Below are positions 35,893 through 43,689 of a stretch of DNA of 64,000 bases, piece after piece. This DNA is from Virgibacillus ndiopensis (GTDB lineage Bacteria; Bacillota; Bacilli; Bacillales; Amphibacillaceae), in the NCBI RefSeq assembly GCF_900187325.1, contig NZ_FZMZ01000006.1:682001-746000 (forward strand), in the 5' to 3' direction. The notes beneath the pieces are model-generated. The model was not told where the DNA came from. It saw only the letters and a program-made list of their open reading frames with translations, and ran no database searches. Numbering within the stretch: the stretch's first letter is position 1; every line of letters begins with the position of its first letter. The position numbers and the translations under genes were made by a program.

Positions 35893-37020
35893 ATGAACAT
35901 GGGATCAGTTGTAGTCGAAAAACTTACAAAGGACTTTTCAGATGTAACGGTTCTGCAAAATATAAATTTGGACATTAAAGAGGGCGAATTTTTCGCCCTT
36001 TTGGGTCCATCTGGTTGCGGGAAGACGACCACAATGCGGTGTATTGCTGGGTTTGAAAAGCCGACAAATGGCGTTATTAAAATAGGTGATAGGGTTATAA
36101 ATGAGTTGACCCCAAACCAACGAAATTGCGGGATGGTTTTTCAAAGTTATGCATTATTTCCACACATGAATGTTTTCGATAACGTTGCCTATAGTCTGAA
36201 TGTAAAAAGACTGAAGGAAAGTAATGTTTTGAAGAAGATTGGTACGTATACGAGAATGCTTAATAGCAGACTCGTCAAATACCCTAAGGACATTGAGGCG
36301 AAGGTTATGGATATTTTAGCATATGTTGAATTAACCGAGCACGCCAAAAAGTTGACAAGTGCACTTTCTGGTGGACAGCAACAAAGGGTGGCACTAGCAA
36401 GAGCATTAGTCATGGAGCCAGAAGTATTACTGATGGACGAGCCGTTATCTAATTTAGATCAAAAACTTAGACATACCATGCGAAATACAATCCGAAAGAT
36501 ACAACAGGATTTAAAAATTACAACCATCTTTGTTACGCATGATCAAGAAGAAGCAATGAGTATGGCGGACCGTGTAGCGGTAATGAATGAGGGAGAAATT
36601 CTGCAAATAGGCACACCAACAGATTTGTATAGCAATCCCAAGACACCGTTTATTGCTGATTTTGTAGGAACTTCCAATATCATTCCTGGGAAGATGCTTG
36701 ATCTGGAAGATGGCCTATCGGTGATTCAAATTGGTAACCAAAAAGTAAAGTCAGTTGCGACCGCTGAAAAACAAGATGTCCAGGTTATTATTAGACCTGA
36801 AAATATAAATGTTTTAAAGGAAGACTTAAAGGAATATGATAATTCATTCGATGGAGAAATATTATATGCTACGTATTTAGGTTCAATCGTACGTTACGAT
36901 ATTAGGGTTGGGGAATATACGCTAACCGCAGATACAATCTATGAGTCAGGAAATAATATTTTAAAGTCTGGGACATCGGTGAAGTTGGGCGTATCACCTG
37001 AGAGGGTGCTGCTAATATGA
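35893..37020 (+). CDS. ABC importer ATPase, FbpC/AfuC-like
   Basis: A 375-residue ATPase for the importer. Walker A GPSGCGKTT near residue 39, Q-loop FQSYALFPHMNVFDNVAYSL, signature LSGGQQQRVALARAL near 158, Walker B VLLMDEPLSNLD near 178, switch His in TTIFVTHDQEEA. Between the Q-loop and the signature there is a longer than usual basic insert (VKRLKESNVLKKIGTYTRML), roughly 20 residues. The C-terminal ~120 residues form a TOBE-like regulatory domain (VIIRPENINVL). The ATG used is preceded by AAAGGA; a TTG one codon earlier and an ATG two codons later are alternatives. Its stop overlaps the permease start by four bases. Confidence 0.87.
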   Translation: MNMGSVVVEKLTKDFSDVTVLQNINLDIKEGEFFALLGPSGCGKTTTMRCIAGFEKPTNGVIKIGDRVINELTPNQRNCGMVFQSYALFPHMNVFDNVAYSLNVKRLKESNVLKKIGTYTRMLNSRLVKYPKDIEAKVMDILAYVELTEHAKKLTSALSGGQQQRVALARALVMEPEVLLMDEPLSNLDQKLRHTMRNTIRKIQQDLKITTIFVTHDQEEAMSMADRVAVMNEGEILQIGTPTDLYSNPKTPFIADFVGTSNIIPGKMLDLEDGLSVIQIGNQKVKSVATAEKQDVQVIIRPENINVLKEDLKEYDNSFDGEILYATYLGSIVRYDIRVGEYTLTADTIYESGNNILKSGTSVKLGVSPERVLLI

Positions 37021-38717
37021 ATCGGTTGAAGAGGAATTTGACTAGTATTGGCATTGTTAAATTTCTAATCTATGCATTCTTTCTTCTCTTCTTGATTATT
37101 CCATTATTATCCGTGTTCTTGGTCAGTTTTACGAATGAACCTATCAATTTATTCGGATCACTGATTAGTCTTGAAACATTGCAGCATACGGTTAGTCAAT
37201 TTATGAATTCTACTTTTGATAATTTTAAGTCAATTTTTTCTAACGGTACTTATTTAAACGCATTGTTGAATAGTCTGCGGCTATCATTCTTCGTATCTAT
37301 TATCGTATTGATTGTTTGTGTTCCGATAGCTTACGGGATTGCTCGAACGAATATGCCATTTAAGAAAACAATTAGTGCTTTATGTACCATTCCTTTGATT
37401 GTGCCTACTTTTATATCAGCTTATGCCTTTATTATTATGTTCGGTAGAGCTGGATGGGTAACCTACCTTTACAATGCTATAGGTGGAGAAGGGTTTCTGA
37501 TTGATCCATATTCATTTACAGGAATAGTTTTAGTACAAGTATTTTTCTTTTTCCCATACGCACTTTGGCCAATGGTCGCAGCGTTTAAAGTAAGTGATGT
37601 TTCCTTAGAGGAGGCATCGAGAAATATGGGTTCTAAAAGCTGGCTCACTTTTGTTACGGTGACATTCCCATTAGCCATTCCAGGGATGCTGTCTACCGCA
37701 TTGGTTATTTTTGCTGTAAGCTTTTCCGATTTTGGAACACCGATTATTCTTGCTCCAACCGATCTAAACCTATTGGTTGTGGAAGCTTACCGCGAAATTG
37801 CCGGATTCTTTAATTGGGGTGGGGCGGCTATTTTAACAGTTATCATGATTGCGGTAGCAGGCTTTGTATTCTGGCTGCAAAACTACTTCTTTAAAGGGAA
37901 AGACTACGGTGCATTATCTGGAAAACCTAAACAGGTGAAGCTTAGTGACAATAAATTACTGTCTGGATCATTGTCCGTTTTTGCTGGTTTTGTTGTATTG
38001 GTGCCATTGCTTGCAATGCTGACGGTATTTATGCAGTCGATTGCAACGACATGGGGTGTAGATCCGTTACCTGCTGGATATACATTAAACCATTATAAAG
38101 ATATTTTTACGAACTCGCTTGGTAATATCCAGAATAGTATTATCCTGGCACTTGGGGCATTGGTACTAAGCATTATCGTTGCCACGTTTGTATCTTATTT
38201 TGTTGTAAGGCGAAATTCAACTGGATTGGATTTTATGACAACAGTGCCACTCATTGTTCCGGGTATTGCATTCGGGATAGCATTGATACAAACATTTAAT
38301 ACGGTTCCATTACAACTGACAGGTACGGCAACGATTTTAATTATAGCTTATTCCATTAGAAGACTACCATATATGGTTAGGTCGACAGTTGGAACAATGA
38401 AGTCAATTAAAGGAGATATAGAAGAAGCGGCTGTGAACCTTGGAGCTTCAACGTTGACTGCAGCCGTTACGGTAATTGGACCACTAATGCTACCTGGAAT
38501 TGCAGCAGGATCGATTTTAGTTTTTATCACGGTAATTAAAGAAACGAGTATTACTATTTTAATGGCTCCAGCGGAATGGGCACCTATGAGCCTAGCTATC
38601 TTTCAAAACATATTAAGAGCAGAATATTACTCAGCAGCAGCTATGTCGATTGTTTTAGTGGTTTTAGTATTGGTGCTGCAGGCAATTGCCAATCGGTTTT
38701 CGAGGAAGGAACTATAG
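37017..38717 (+). CDS. ABC importer fused permease, FbpB/AfuB-like
   Basis: A 566-residue membrane protein with two consecutive binding-protein-dependent permease domains and about 12 membrane segments. Each half has an EAA loop: EEASRNMGSKSWLTFVTVTF near residue 198 and EEAAVNLGASTLTAAVTVIG near 470, both followed by PLxxPG. This double-permease form is typical of the FbpB/ThiP/PhnU-V group. It starts at an ATGA overlap with the ATPase gene. Nearby genes (secreted GlpQ, PhnP-like hydrolase) suggest a phosphorus-containing substrate rather than iron, but this is inference. Confidence 0.87.
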   Translation: MNRLKRNLTSIGIVKFLIYAFFLLFLIIPLLSVFLVSFTNEPINLFGSLISLETLQHTVSQFMNSTFDNFKSIFSNGTYLNALLNSLRLSFFVSIIVLIVCVPIAYGIARTNMPFKKTISALCTIPLIVPTFISAYAFIIMFGRAGWVTYLYNAIGGEGFLIDPYSFTGIVLVQVFFFFPYALWPMVAAFKVSDVSLEEASRNMGSKSWLTFVTVTFPLAIPGMLSTALVIFAVSFSDFGTPIILAPTDLNLLVVEAYREIAGFFNWGGAAILTVIMIAVAGFVFWLQNYFFKGKDYGALSGKPKQVKLSDNKLLSGSLSVFAGFVVLVPLLAMLTVFMQSIATTWGVDPLPAGYTLNHYKDIFTNSLGNIQNSIILALGALVLSIIVATFVSYFVVRRNSTGLDFMTTVPLIVPGIAFGIALIQTFNTVPLQLTGTATILIIAYSIRRLPYMVRSTVGTMKSIKGDIEEAAVNLGASTLTAAVTVIGPLMLPGIAAGSILVFITVIKETSITILMAPAEWAPMSLAIFQNILRAEYYSAAAMSIVLVVLVLVLQAIANRFSRKEL

Positions 38718-38734
38718 GGGACAAGGGGCCAATC

Positions 38735-38788
38735 GGGACAAGGGGTCAGACCCCGCGTCCCGGGACGTGGGGTCTGACCCCTTGTCCC
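38735..38788. repeat. 54-bp GC-rich near-perfect palindrome (REP/MITE-like)
   Basis: Outer arms GGGACAAGGGGTCAGACCCC (38735-38754) and its exact reverse complement (38769-38788) enclose a core that is itself palindromic around CCCGGG, with one G/T pair. The whole element can fold into a single uninterrupted hairpin. A shortened copy of the arm start (GGGGACAAGGGG) lies just upstream at 38717-38728. The element is far richer in GC than its surroundings and lies 17 bp after the permease stop. It has no T run, so it is unlikely to be only a terminator. Confidence 0.9.
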
Positions 38789-38798
38789 ACCACTTTTG

Positions 38799-38900
38799 TT
38801 AGGGGCAGCGGGAATTAACAGAATTGATGAATTAAATACAATAGAAGTTGCTTTAGCAGCTTATAAGGCAAGTGAGAGTGGTAAAGCGGTGAAGCTTTAA
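38799..38900 (+). pseudogene. 3' fragment of a Gfo/Idh/MocA-type oxidoreductase gene
   Basis: A short frame reads LGAAGINRIDELNTIEVALA and then AAYKASESGKAVKL before a TAA. The ending ALAAYxASxSGKxVxL is the usual C-terminus of Gfo/Idh/MocA sugar dehydrogenases. There is no start codon or SD, and the 5' side runs into the palindromic repeat, so this is the tail left after a deletion. The assignment rests on about 30 residues. Confidence 0.5.
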
Positions 38901-38938
38901 AAGAATATAAACTCGAATTACAAGGGAGTATGTATGTA

Positions 38939-39736
38939 ATGAAGATTACATTTTTAGGAACAGCAGCTGCACAAGGTATACCGATGCCGTATTGTGATTG
39001 TACAACATGCACTAACGCACGTAAGTTTCATGGTCAGAATATTCGAAAGAGATGTTCATACTTTGTTAATGATAATCTTTTAGTAGATATGGGGCCTGAT
39101 CTTTTTGCTGCTTGTGCTATTCATGATGTCGATTTAATAAACATGAATTATACATTAATCACGCATAGTCACCTTGACCACATATTTGTACAAAACTTGG
39201 GGATGCGTGCAAAAGGAATGCATCAACAGACCAACCTGCCACAACTAAAACTAGTAGCACCTCCCTCTGTAATGACTTTATTAAACGCCTATGGATCTTC
39301 AGATAAAGATATGAAATTGCAAAGATATCCGGTTCTTCCTTTTGATTGCTTAAATTTTCCTGATTACCTTATAAAGTCAATTAAGGCAAAACATATTCCG
39401 AACGTTGGGGATGCTGTAAATTATTTTATTGATGATGGAAATAGAAAGGTATTATTTGCCTCCGATACTGCGATTTATGAAGATAGAGTGTGGCCGTATT
39501 TAGCGAATCACAAAATAGATTTGTTAATTATTGAATGTACCAAGGGCTTGAAGCAGGATAGCAGCAATGTACATTTAAATATAATAGATTTGCAATTTAT
39601 GATTGAAAAAATGCTGACAATTCATGCTATAACGGAAAATACAATAATATACGCAACTCATTTTTCGCATCAGAACTGTCCTCCACATGAGGAATTGTCT
39701 GAAATTCTAAAAAAGATTGGTGTCAATTGTGCTTAA
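38939..39736 (+). CDS. PhnP-like metallo-beta-lactamase fold phosphodiesterase
   Basis: A 265-residue soluble hydrolase. The start used is the third ATG in a row, at a workable distance from AAGGGAG; the first is one base from it. After FLGTAAAQGIP comes a Cys cluster CDCTTC, as in the structural zinc site of PhnP. The binuclear metal site has THSHLDHIF (HxHxDH) near residue 75, later a Asp in FASDTAIYEDRVW, and a terminal His in ATHFSHQNC. PhnP opens phosphoribosyl cyclic phosphates in phosphonate breakdown; no other phn gene is visible here, so the true substrate is open. It lies downstream of the possible organophosphate importer, separated by a repeat. Confidence 0.78.
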   Translation: MKITFLGTAAAQGIPMPYCDCTTCTNARKFHGQNIRKRCSYFVNDNLLVDMGPDLFAACAIHDVDLINMNYTLITHSHLDHIFVQNLGMRAKGMHQQTNLPQLKLVAPPSVMTLLNAYGSSDKDMKLQRYPVLPFDCLNFPDYLIKSIKAKHIPNVGDAVNYFIDDGNRKVLFASDTAIYEDRVWPYLANHKIDLLIIECTKGLKQDSSNVHLNIIDLQFMIEKMLTIHAITENTIIYATHFSHQNCPPHEELSEILKKIGVNCA

Positions 39737-39861
39737 GATGGACTTGTTTTGAATATTTAATTGTCAGTGAAAAAATTGATGCTAATAGATAAAAAATTAG
39801 TCCAAAGGTTATTTGAAACATATGTTAAGAATTTACATTATATAGATACTTTTATACCTTG

Positions 39862-39907
39862 ATTCCTTTATAGTAGGCGAAACTTGTCTATTGTAAAGGA
39901 ATTTTTA
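39862..39907 (+). terminator. Terminator after the PhnP-like gene
   Basis: ATTCCTTTATAGTAG and CTATTGTAAAGGAAT pair with two wobbles around an 11-nt loop and end in TTTTT. The rest of 39737-39988 is AT-rich and holds nothing else I can name. Confidence 0.75.
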
Positions 39908-39988
39908 TTTGCATTATTTTAGATAGTTAACTTTAAAAAATGATAGAATAAATAAAACAATCAATTTTTTAATAGAGAGGTATAAACA

Positions 39989-40981
39989 ATGACATATCCG
40001 ATAATTGCAGAAGAATATAGGGGTGGAGTATTAGAAAATACACACCAAGGAATTATTTGTGTAATCAATGATAAAAAAGAAATAATGTATCAAAAAGGTA
40101 ATCCTAATCAACATGTTTTTTATCGTTCTGCTATGAAACCGCTTCAAGCGATTCCTATATTTACAACTAAAGTAATAGAAAAATATAATCTTAATAGCCA
40201 GGAAGCAGCTTTATTCACTGCATCACAGCGCGGGGAAAACTATCATCAGGAAGCGCTGGAAAGTCTAATGAAAAAGTTACAATTAACCGAAGACCTGCTT
40301 ATCTGTAATCATAGCTATCCACTTAATGAAGAACCTAAACAACAATACATTTGGGATCACAAACCACGGCGTAGGCTCTTGCATAATTGTTCAGGAAAGC
40401 ACCTCGGATTTTTAGCGTATGCCAAAGAAAAAGGTTATGAGCTTAATGGATACGAGGAGATTGGACATCTTTTACAACAGGAAATTTTACGTTATGTAGC
40501 CGAACTATCTGAAACACCTACAGAGCAAATACATACTTCAGTCGATGGATGTGGCGTCCCAGTTCACGCCGTTCCTTTAAAAAATATGGCAATCTCATTT
40601 TTAAAATTTGTTGCGCCAGAACAAATTAAAGATGTGAAAATAGCTAGTGCGGTTAACGAAATAGGCAGGGTAATGAATGAACAACCAGAAATAGTCGCAT
40701 CGCATAACTTTATCTGTACAGCACTGCTGGAAGATGCGAATATCATCGCAAAAGGAGGGGCGCAAGGGGTTTATTGCTTAGCCTTAAAGGAAGAAAAAAT
40801 TAGTATTGCTTTAAAAGTTTTAAGTGGTTCTGAATTAGTGTGGCCAGTATTAGTTGCTGAAATTTTGAAAGAGCTAAATTACAGTAACACGGAAACGATT
40901 GATCGCTTATTACAAATTCGTTCAAAAGAAATAAAAAATGATAATGGGAAAATTATAGGTGAGACGAAAATTTTATTATAA
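39989..40981 (+). CDS. Asparaginase II family protein
   Basis: A 330-residue member of the Pfam Asparaginase_II group, related to the L-asparaginase described in Rhizobium etli; it should hydrolyse L-asparagine to aspartate and ammonia in the cytoplasm. Characteristic blocks: FYRSAMKPLQAIPIF near residue 45, ASQRGENYHQEALESLM, LLHNCSGKHLGFLAYAK near 135 with the conserved Ser-Gly-Lys, and VDGCGVPVHAVPLKNMA near 185. No signal peptide. It has its own SD (AGAGAGG) and is followed 17 bp later by cutC, likely as a two-gene unit. Biochemical evidence for the family is thin, so function is by family name. Confidence 0.82.
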   Translation: MTYPIIAEEYRGGVLENTHQGIICVINDKKEIMYQKGNPNQHVFYRSAMKPLQAIPIFTTKVIEKYNLNSQEAALFTASQRGENYHQEALESLMKKLQLTEDLLICNHSYPLNEEPKQQYIWDHKPRRRLLHNCSGKHLGFLAYAKEKGYELNGYEEIGHLLQQEILRYVAELSETPTEQIHTSVDGCGVPVHAVPLKNMAISFLKFVAPEQIKDVKIASAVNEIGRVMNEQPEIVASHNFICTALLEDANIIAKGGAQGVYCLALKEEKISIALKVLSGSELVWPVLVAEILKELNYSNTETIDRLLQIRSKEIKNDNGKIIGETKILL

Positions 40982-40998
40982 CAACAGGAGGAGGTTAT

Positions 40999-41706
40999 AT
41001 GATACTAGAAGTTATTGTTCAAAATGGACAGGAAGCAAAACAAGCTGAAGAACTTGGAGCAGATCGAATCGAATTAGTATCGGCTATTCAGGAAGGCGGA
41101 TTAACCCCGAGCTTTGGGACGATTAAGCAGGTGCTTGAAAGTGTGTCTATTCCAGTTCAAGTTATGATTCGTCCGCATAGCTATCATTTTTGTTATACAG
41201 ATAGTGAAATGCAAATTATTCGTGAAGATATCAAAAGGATATTAGAGCTTGGTGGGACGAGAATTGTATTTGGAGCATTGAATGATGACAACACTATAAA
41301 TGAAACGATCCTTGAGGATATAATTAGAATATCTTCAACGTTAGATATTACTTTTCATAGGGCATTTGATGAAGTTCCATTACAAATAGAAGCTTACCAA
41401 ATACTGGATCAATATAAACAGCATGTGAAACGCATTCTGACTTCAGGTGGAGAAAATACCTGTTTTAAGGGAAAAGAGAAGCTTCAAGAACTTGTTCAAA
41501 TGTCAAAAAAGTTAAACGGTCCTCTCATAATGCCTGGTGCTGGATTAACCCCTTCTAATATCAAGGAGATTCATGATGAGGTAATGGCCGAAGAATATCA
41601 TTTTGGTAAAGCGGTAAGAACGGATCAAACTTTTGTGAATGGGTTTAATAAAATGGAAGTTAGGTCCATTATTAATAGATTAAAAGGTAATGAAGGTACT
41701 ATTTGA
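40999..41706 (+). CDS. cutC: CutC family TIM-barrel protein
   Basis: A 235-residue cytoplasmic protein of the CutC family. Conserved blocks are ILEVIVQNGQEAKQAEELGA, RIELVSAIQEGGLTPSFGTI, VMIRPHSYHFCYTDSEM, FHRAFDEV, ILTSGGENT and IMPGAGLTPSNI. CutC was named for copper tolerance in E. coli, but a direct copper role is disputed, so treat the name as a family label. SD AGGAGGAGG is strong. The neighbour upstream is the asparaginase-like gene, the neighbour downstream an aldo/keto reductase with a separate leader. Confidence 0.88.
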   Translation: MILEVIVQNGQEAKQAEELGADRIELVSAIQEGGLTPSFGTIKQVLESVSIPVQVMIRPHSYHFCYTDSEMQIIREDIKRILELGGTRIVFGALNDDNTINETILEDIIRISSTLDITFHRAFDEVPLQIEAYQILDQYKQHVKRILTSGGENTCFKGKEKLQELVQMSKKLNGPLIMPGAGLTPSNIKEIHDEVMAEEYHFGKAVRTDQTFVNGFNKMEVRSIINRLKGNEGTI

Positions 41707-41814
41707 GTTCGTCTATTGATGTGTAAGAAAAGGAGGAATTTATTGATTTATAAAGAATGATATAATTAAACAGTTATTCTTAAACTAGAATAGACAGTTA
41801 GGGAGTGTCTGAAA

Positions 41815-42798
41815 ATGAATTATCGCAAACTAGGAAATACAGATTTAGCTATTAGTGAGTTAAGCTTTGGTACGTGGGCAATAGGTGGTGCGTGGGGGAA
41901 ACTGAACGATACAGAGGCATTAAATGCACTAGACCGTGCAATGGATGAAGGGGTAAATTTTTTTGATACGGCAGATGTTTACGGTGATGGTCATAGTGAA
42001 GAGCTGTTAGCTAAAGCGACAAAAGGAAAGGAATCTACTATACATATTGCAACTAAGTTCTGCCGTGCAGGGGACATACATGATCCAGAGAATTATTCAT
42101 TGAAAAGAGTTCAGGAGTATTGTGAAAATAGTTTAAGACGGTTAAACCGGGAGCAGATTGATTTATATCAAATTCACTGTCCGCCATTTGAAGTTCTTAA
42201 AGATGGTAGTGTGTTCAATGTGCTAGATAATTTAAAATCTCAAGGAAAAATTAGATATTACGGTGTAAGTGTTGAAACGGTGGAGGAAGGTATGTATTGT
42301 CTTGAGAATTATGATGTGAGTTCGTTACAAGTGATTTTTAATATTTTTAGACAGAAGCCATTAAAAGAATTATTTTCGAAAGCACATGAACAGGGTGTTG
42401 GTATTCTCGCTCGTGTACCATTGGCAAGCGGTCTGTTAACAGGGAAATTTAAAAAAGACGCTACATTTGAAGCAGATGATCATCGTCATTTCAATCGAGA
42501 TGGACAAGAGTTCAACGTTGGGGAAACGTTTGCCGGTCTTGAATTTAATAAAGGTGTGGAGCTAAGCGAGCAGCTTGATTGGATTGCAAGTGGTAGAGGT
42601 AATATGACTAGGGCTGCTTTAAGATGGATTTTAGAGCATAACGAAATTACCAGTGTTATTCCAGGATTTAGAAATGTGAAGCAAGTAGAAGATAACCTAC
42701 AGGCATTGAATGTGGAGGGTTATTCACCTAAAGAAATGGAAAAGCTATCCGTATTTTATCGGAATGAGGTTCAACCATATATTAGGGGAGCTTATTAA
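41815..42798 (+). CDS. Aldo/keto reductase
   Basis: A 327-residue NADPH-dependent reductase of the aldo/keto reductase barrel family. The opening MNYRKLGNTDLAISELSFGT is typical. DTADVYGDGHSEELLAKA holds the catalytic Asp and Tyr near residue 45, IATKFCRAGD the Lys, and DLYQIHCPP the His-containing strand. The C-terminal ALRWILEHNEITSVIPGFRN binds the cofactor. It lies just upstream of the arabinose operon and ends in a terminator, so it is transcribed separately. A role in pentose or aldehyde reduction is possible, but no substrate can be read from the sequence. Confidence 0.87.
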   Translation: MNYRKLGNTDLAISELSFGTWAIGGAWGKLNDTEALNALDRAMDEGVNFFDTADVYGDGHSEELLAKATKGKESTIHIATKFCRAGDIHDPENYSLKRVQEYCENSLRRLNREQIDLYQIHCPPFEVLKDGSVFNVLDNLKSQGKIRYYGVSVETVEEGMYCLENYDVSSLQVIFNIFRQKPLKELFSKAHEQGVGILARVPLASGLLTGKFKKDATFEADDHRHFNRDGQEFNVGETFAGLEFNKGVELSEQLDWIASGRGNMTRAALRWILEHNEITSVIPGFRNVKQVEDNLQALNVEGYSPKEMEKLSVFYRNEVQPYIRGAY

Positions 42799-42816
42799 AC
42801 AAACAACTTATAAAAC

Positions 42817-42847
42817 AAAAGGCAGGCTATCAAGAGCCTGTCTTTTT
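42817..42847 (+). terminator. Terminator after the aldo/keto reductase gene
   Basis: GGCAGGCT and AGCCTGTC (one wobble) with a 6-nt loop, preceded by AAAA and followed by TTTTTG. Confidence 0.82.
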
Positions 42848-42895
42848 GTGTGCAAGAATTAATAGTAAATACACATTTTAAAAAATCATATATTG

Positions 42896-42910
42896 ATTGT
42901 ACGTACGAAT
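42896..42910. promoter_or_regulatory. AraR operator 1 of the araDBA promoter
   Basis: ATTGTACGTACGAAT matches the AraR site core known from B. subtilis (TTGTACGTACAA) and overlaps the -35 box. Its centre is 43 bp from operator 2, about four helical turns, the kind of spacing that allows cooperative binding with a DNA loop. Confidence 0.82.
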
Positions 42911-42924
42911 TATATTATTATAAT
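42897..42924 (+). promoter_or_regulatory. Putative araDBA promoter
   Basis: TTGTAC (42897-42902), a 16-bp spacer and a perfect TATAAT (42919-42924). The -35 box lies inside AraR operator 1, and operator 2 lies just past the expected transcription start. Confidence 0.7.
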
Positions 42925-42938
42925 GTTAATGATGTTAT

Positions 42939-42953
42939 CTTATACGTACAAGG
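42939..42953. promoter_or_regulatory. AraR operator 2 of the araDBA promoter
   Basis: CTTATACGTACAAGG shares the TACGTACAA core with operator 1 and sits about 15 bp downstream of the -10 box, in the early transcribed region. Confidence 0.78.
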
Positions 42954-42984
42954 TGATTTCCCTTAGAAAGGTGTGGAATTATTT

Positions 42985-43689
42985 ATGTTAGAAGAGTTAA
43001 AACAAGCAGTTCTAGAAGCTAACCTGTCGTTACCCGAGCATAACCTAGTGACATTTACTTGGGGAAATGTAAGCGGTGTCAGTAGGGGAGATGGATTAAT
43101 CGTTATTAAACCTAGTGGAGTCCCTTATAACCAATTAAAAAGGGATGATATGGTGGTAGTTGATTTTGACGGAAATATTATTGAAGGTGACTTAAATCCT
43201 TCATCAGACACTCCAACACATATCGTACTTTATAAAAATTTCCCGGAAATCGGCGGTGTTGTTCATACACATGCCCCGTGGTCAACAAGCTGGGCACAGG
43301 CCGGGAAAGATTTACCTGCATTAGGTACAACTCACGCTGATTATTTCTTTGGTTCAGTTCCTTGTACTCGACCAATGAGTAACAACGAAATTATGGGAAA
43401 CTATGAGCTTGAAACTGGTAATGTAATTGTTGAGACATTCATAAATAATGATCCACAAGAAATACCTGGCGTACTTGTACATAGTCATGCTCCTTTTACA
43501 TGGGGGAAAGACCCTGGAGAAGCGGTTCATAATGCAGTCGTTTTAGAAGAAGTTGCAAAAATGGCATTACAGTCTTATCAATTAAATCCAACTGTAACAT
43601 CGATTAATCAGGCAATTTTAGATAAACATTACCTCAGAAAACATGGTGCTAAAGCGTATTACGGACAAAATAATGGGGGAGATGAATGA
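42985..43689 (+). CDS. araD: L-ribulose-5-phosphate 4-epimerase AraD
   Basis: A 234-residue zinc enzyme that converts L-ribulose 5-phosphate to D-xylulose 5-phosphate, the last step of arabinose entry into the pentose phosphate pathway. The ATG chosen gives [20 protein letters not shown], matching the B. subtilis start; an upstream GTG overlaps the SD. Motifs: [48 protein letters not shown] (two zinc His) and [10 protein letters not shown] (third His). It is first in an araD-araB-araA operon, whereas B. subtilis has araA-araB-araD. Repressed by AraR through the two upstream operators. Confidence 0.95.
   Translation: MLEELKQAVLEANLSLPEHNLVTFTWGNVSGVSRGDGLIVIKPSGVPYNQLKRDDMVVVDFDGNIIEGDLNPSSDTPTHIVLYKNFPEIGGVVHTHAPWSTSWAQAGKDLPALGTTHADYFFGSVPCTRPMSNNEIMGNYELETGNVIVETFINNDPQEIPGVLVHSHAPFTWGKDPGEAVHNAVVLEEVAKMALQSYQLNPTVTSINQAILDKHYLRKHGAKAYYGQNNGGDE

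Noticed and set aside
38735-38788. The 54-bp palindrome as an ordinary terminator
   Set aside because: It has no T run, is palindromic through its centre with no loop, and has a partial arm copy beside it. A repeat element explains it better, although it may also stop transcription.
41742-41757. Tiny TTG frame after AAAGGAGG between cutC and the aldo/keto reductase
   Set aside because: It encodes only five residues before a stop. The SD may be chance or a relic; too short to call.
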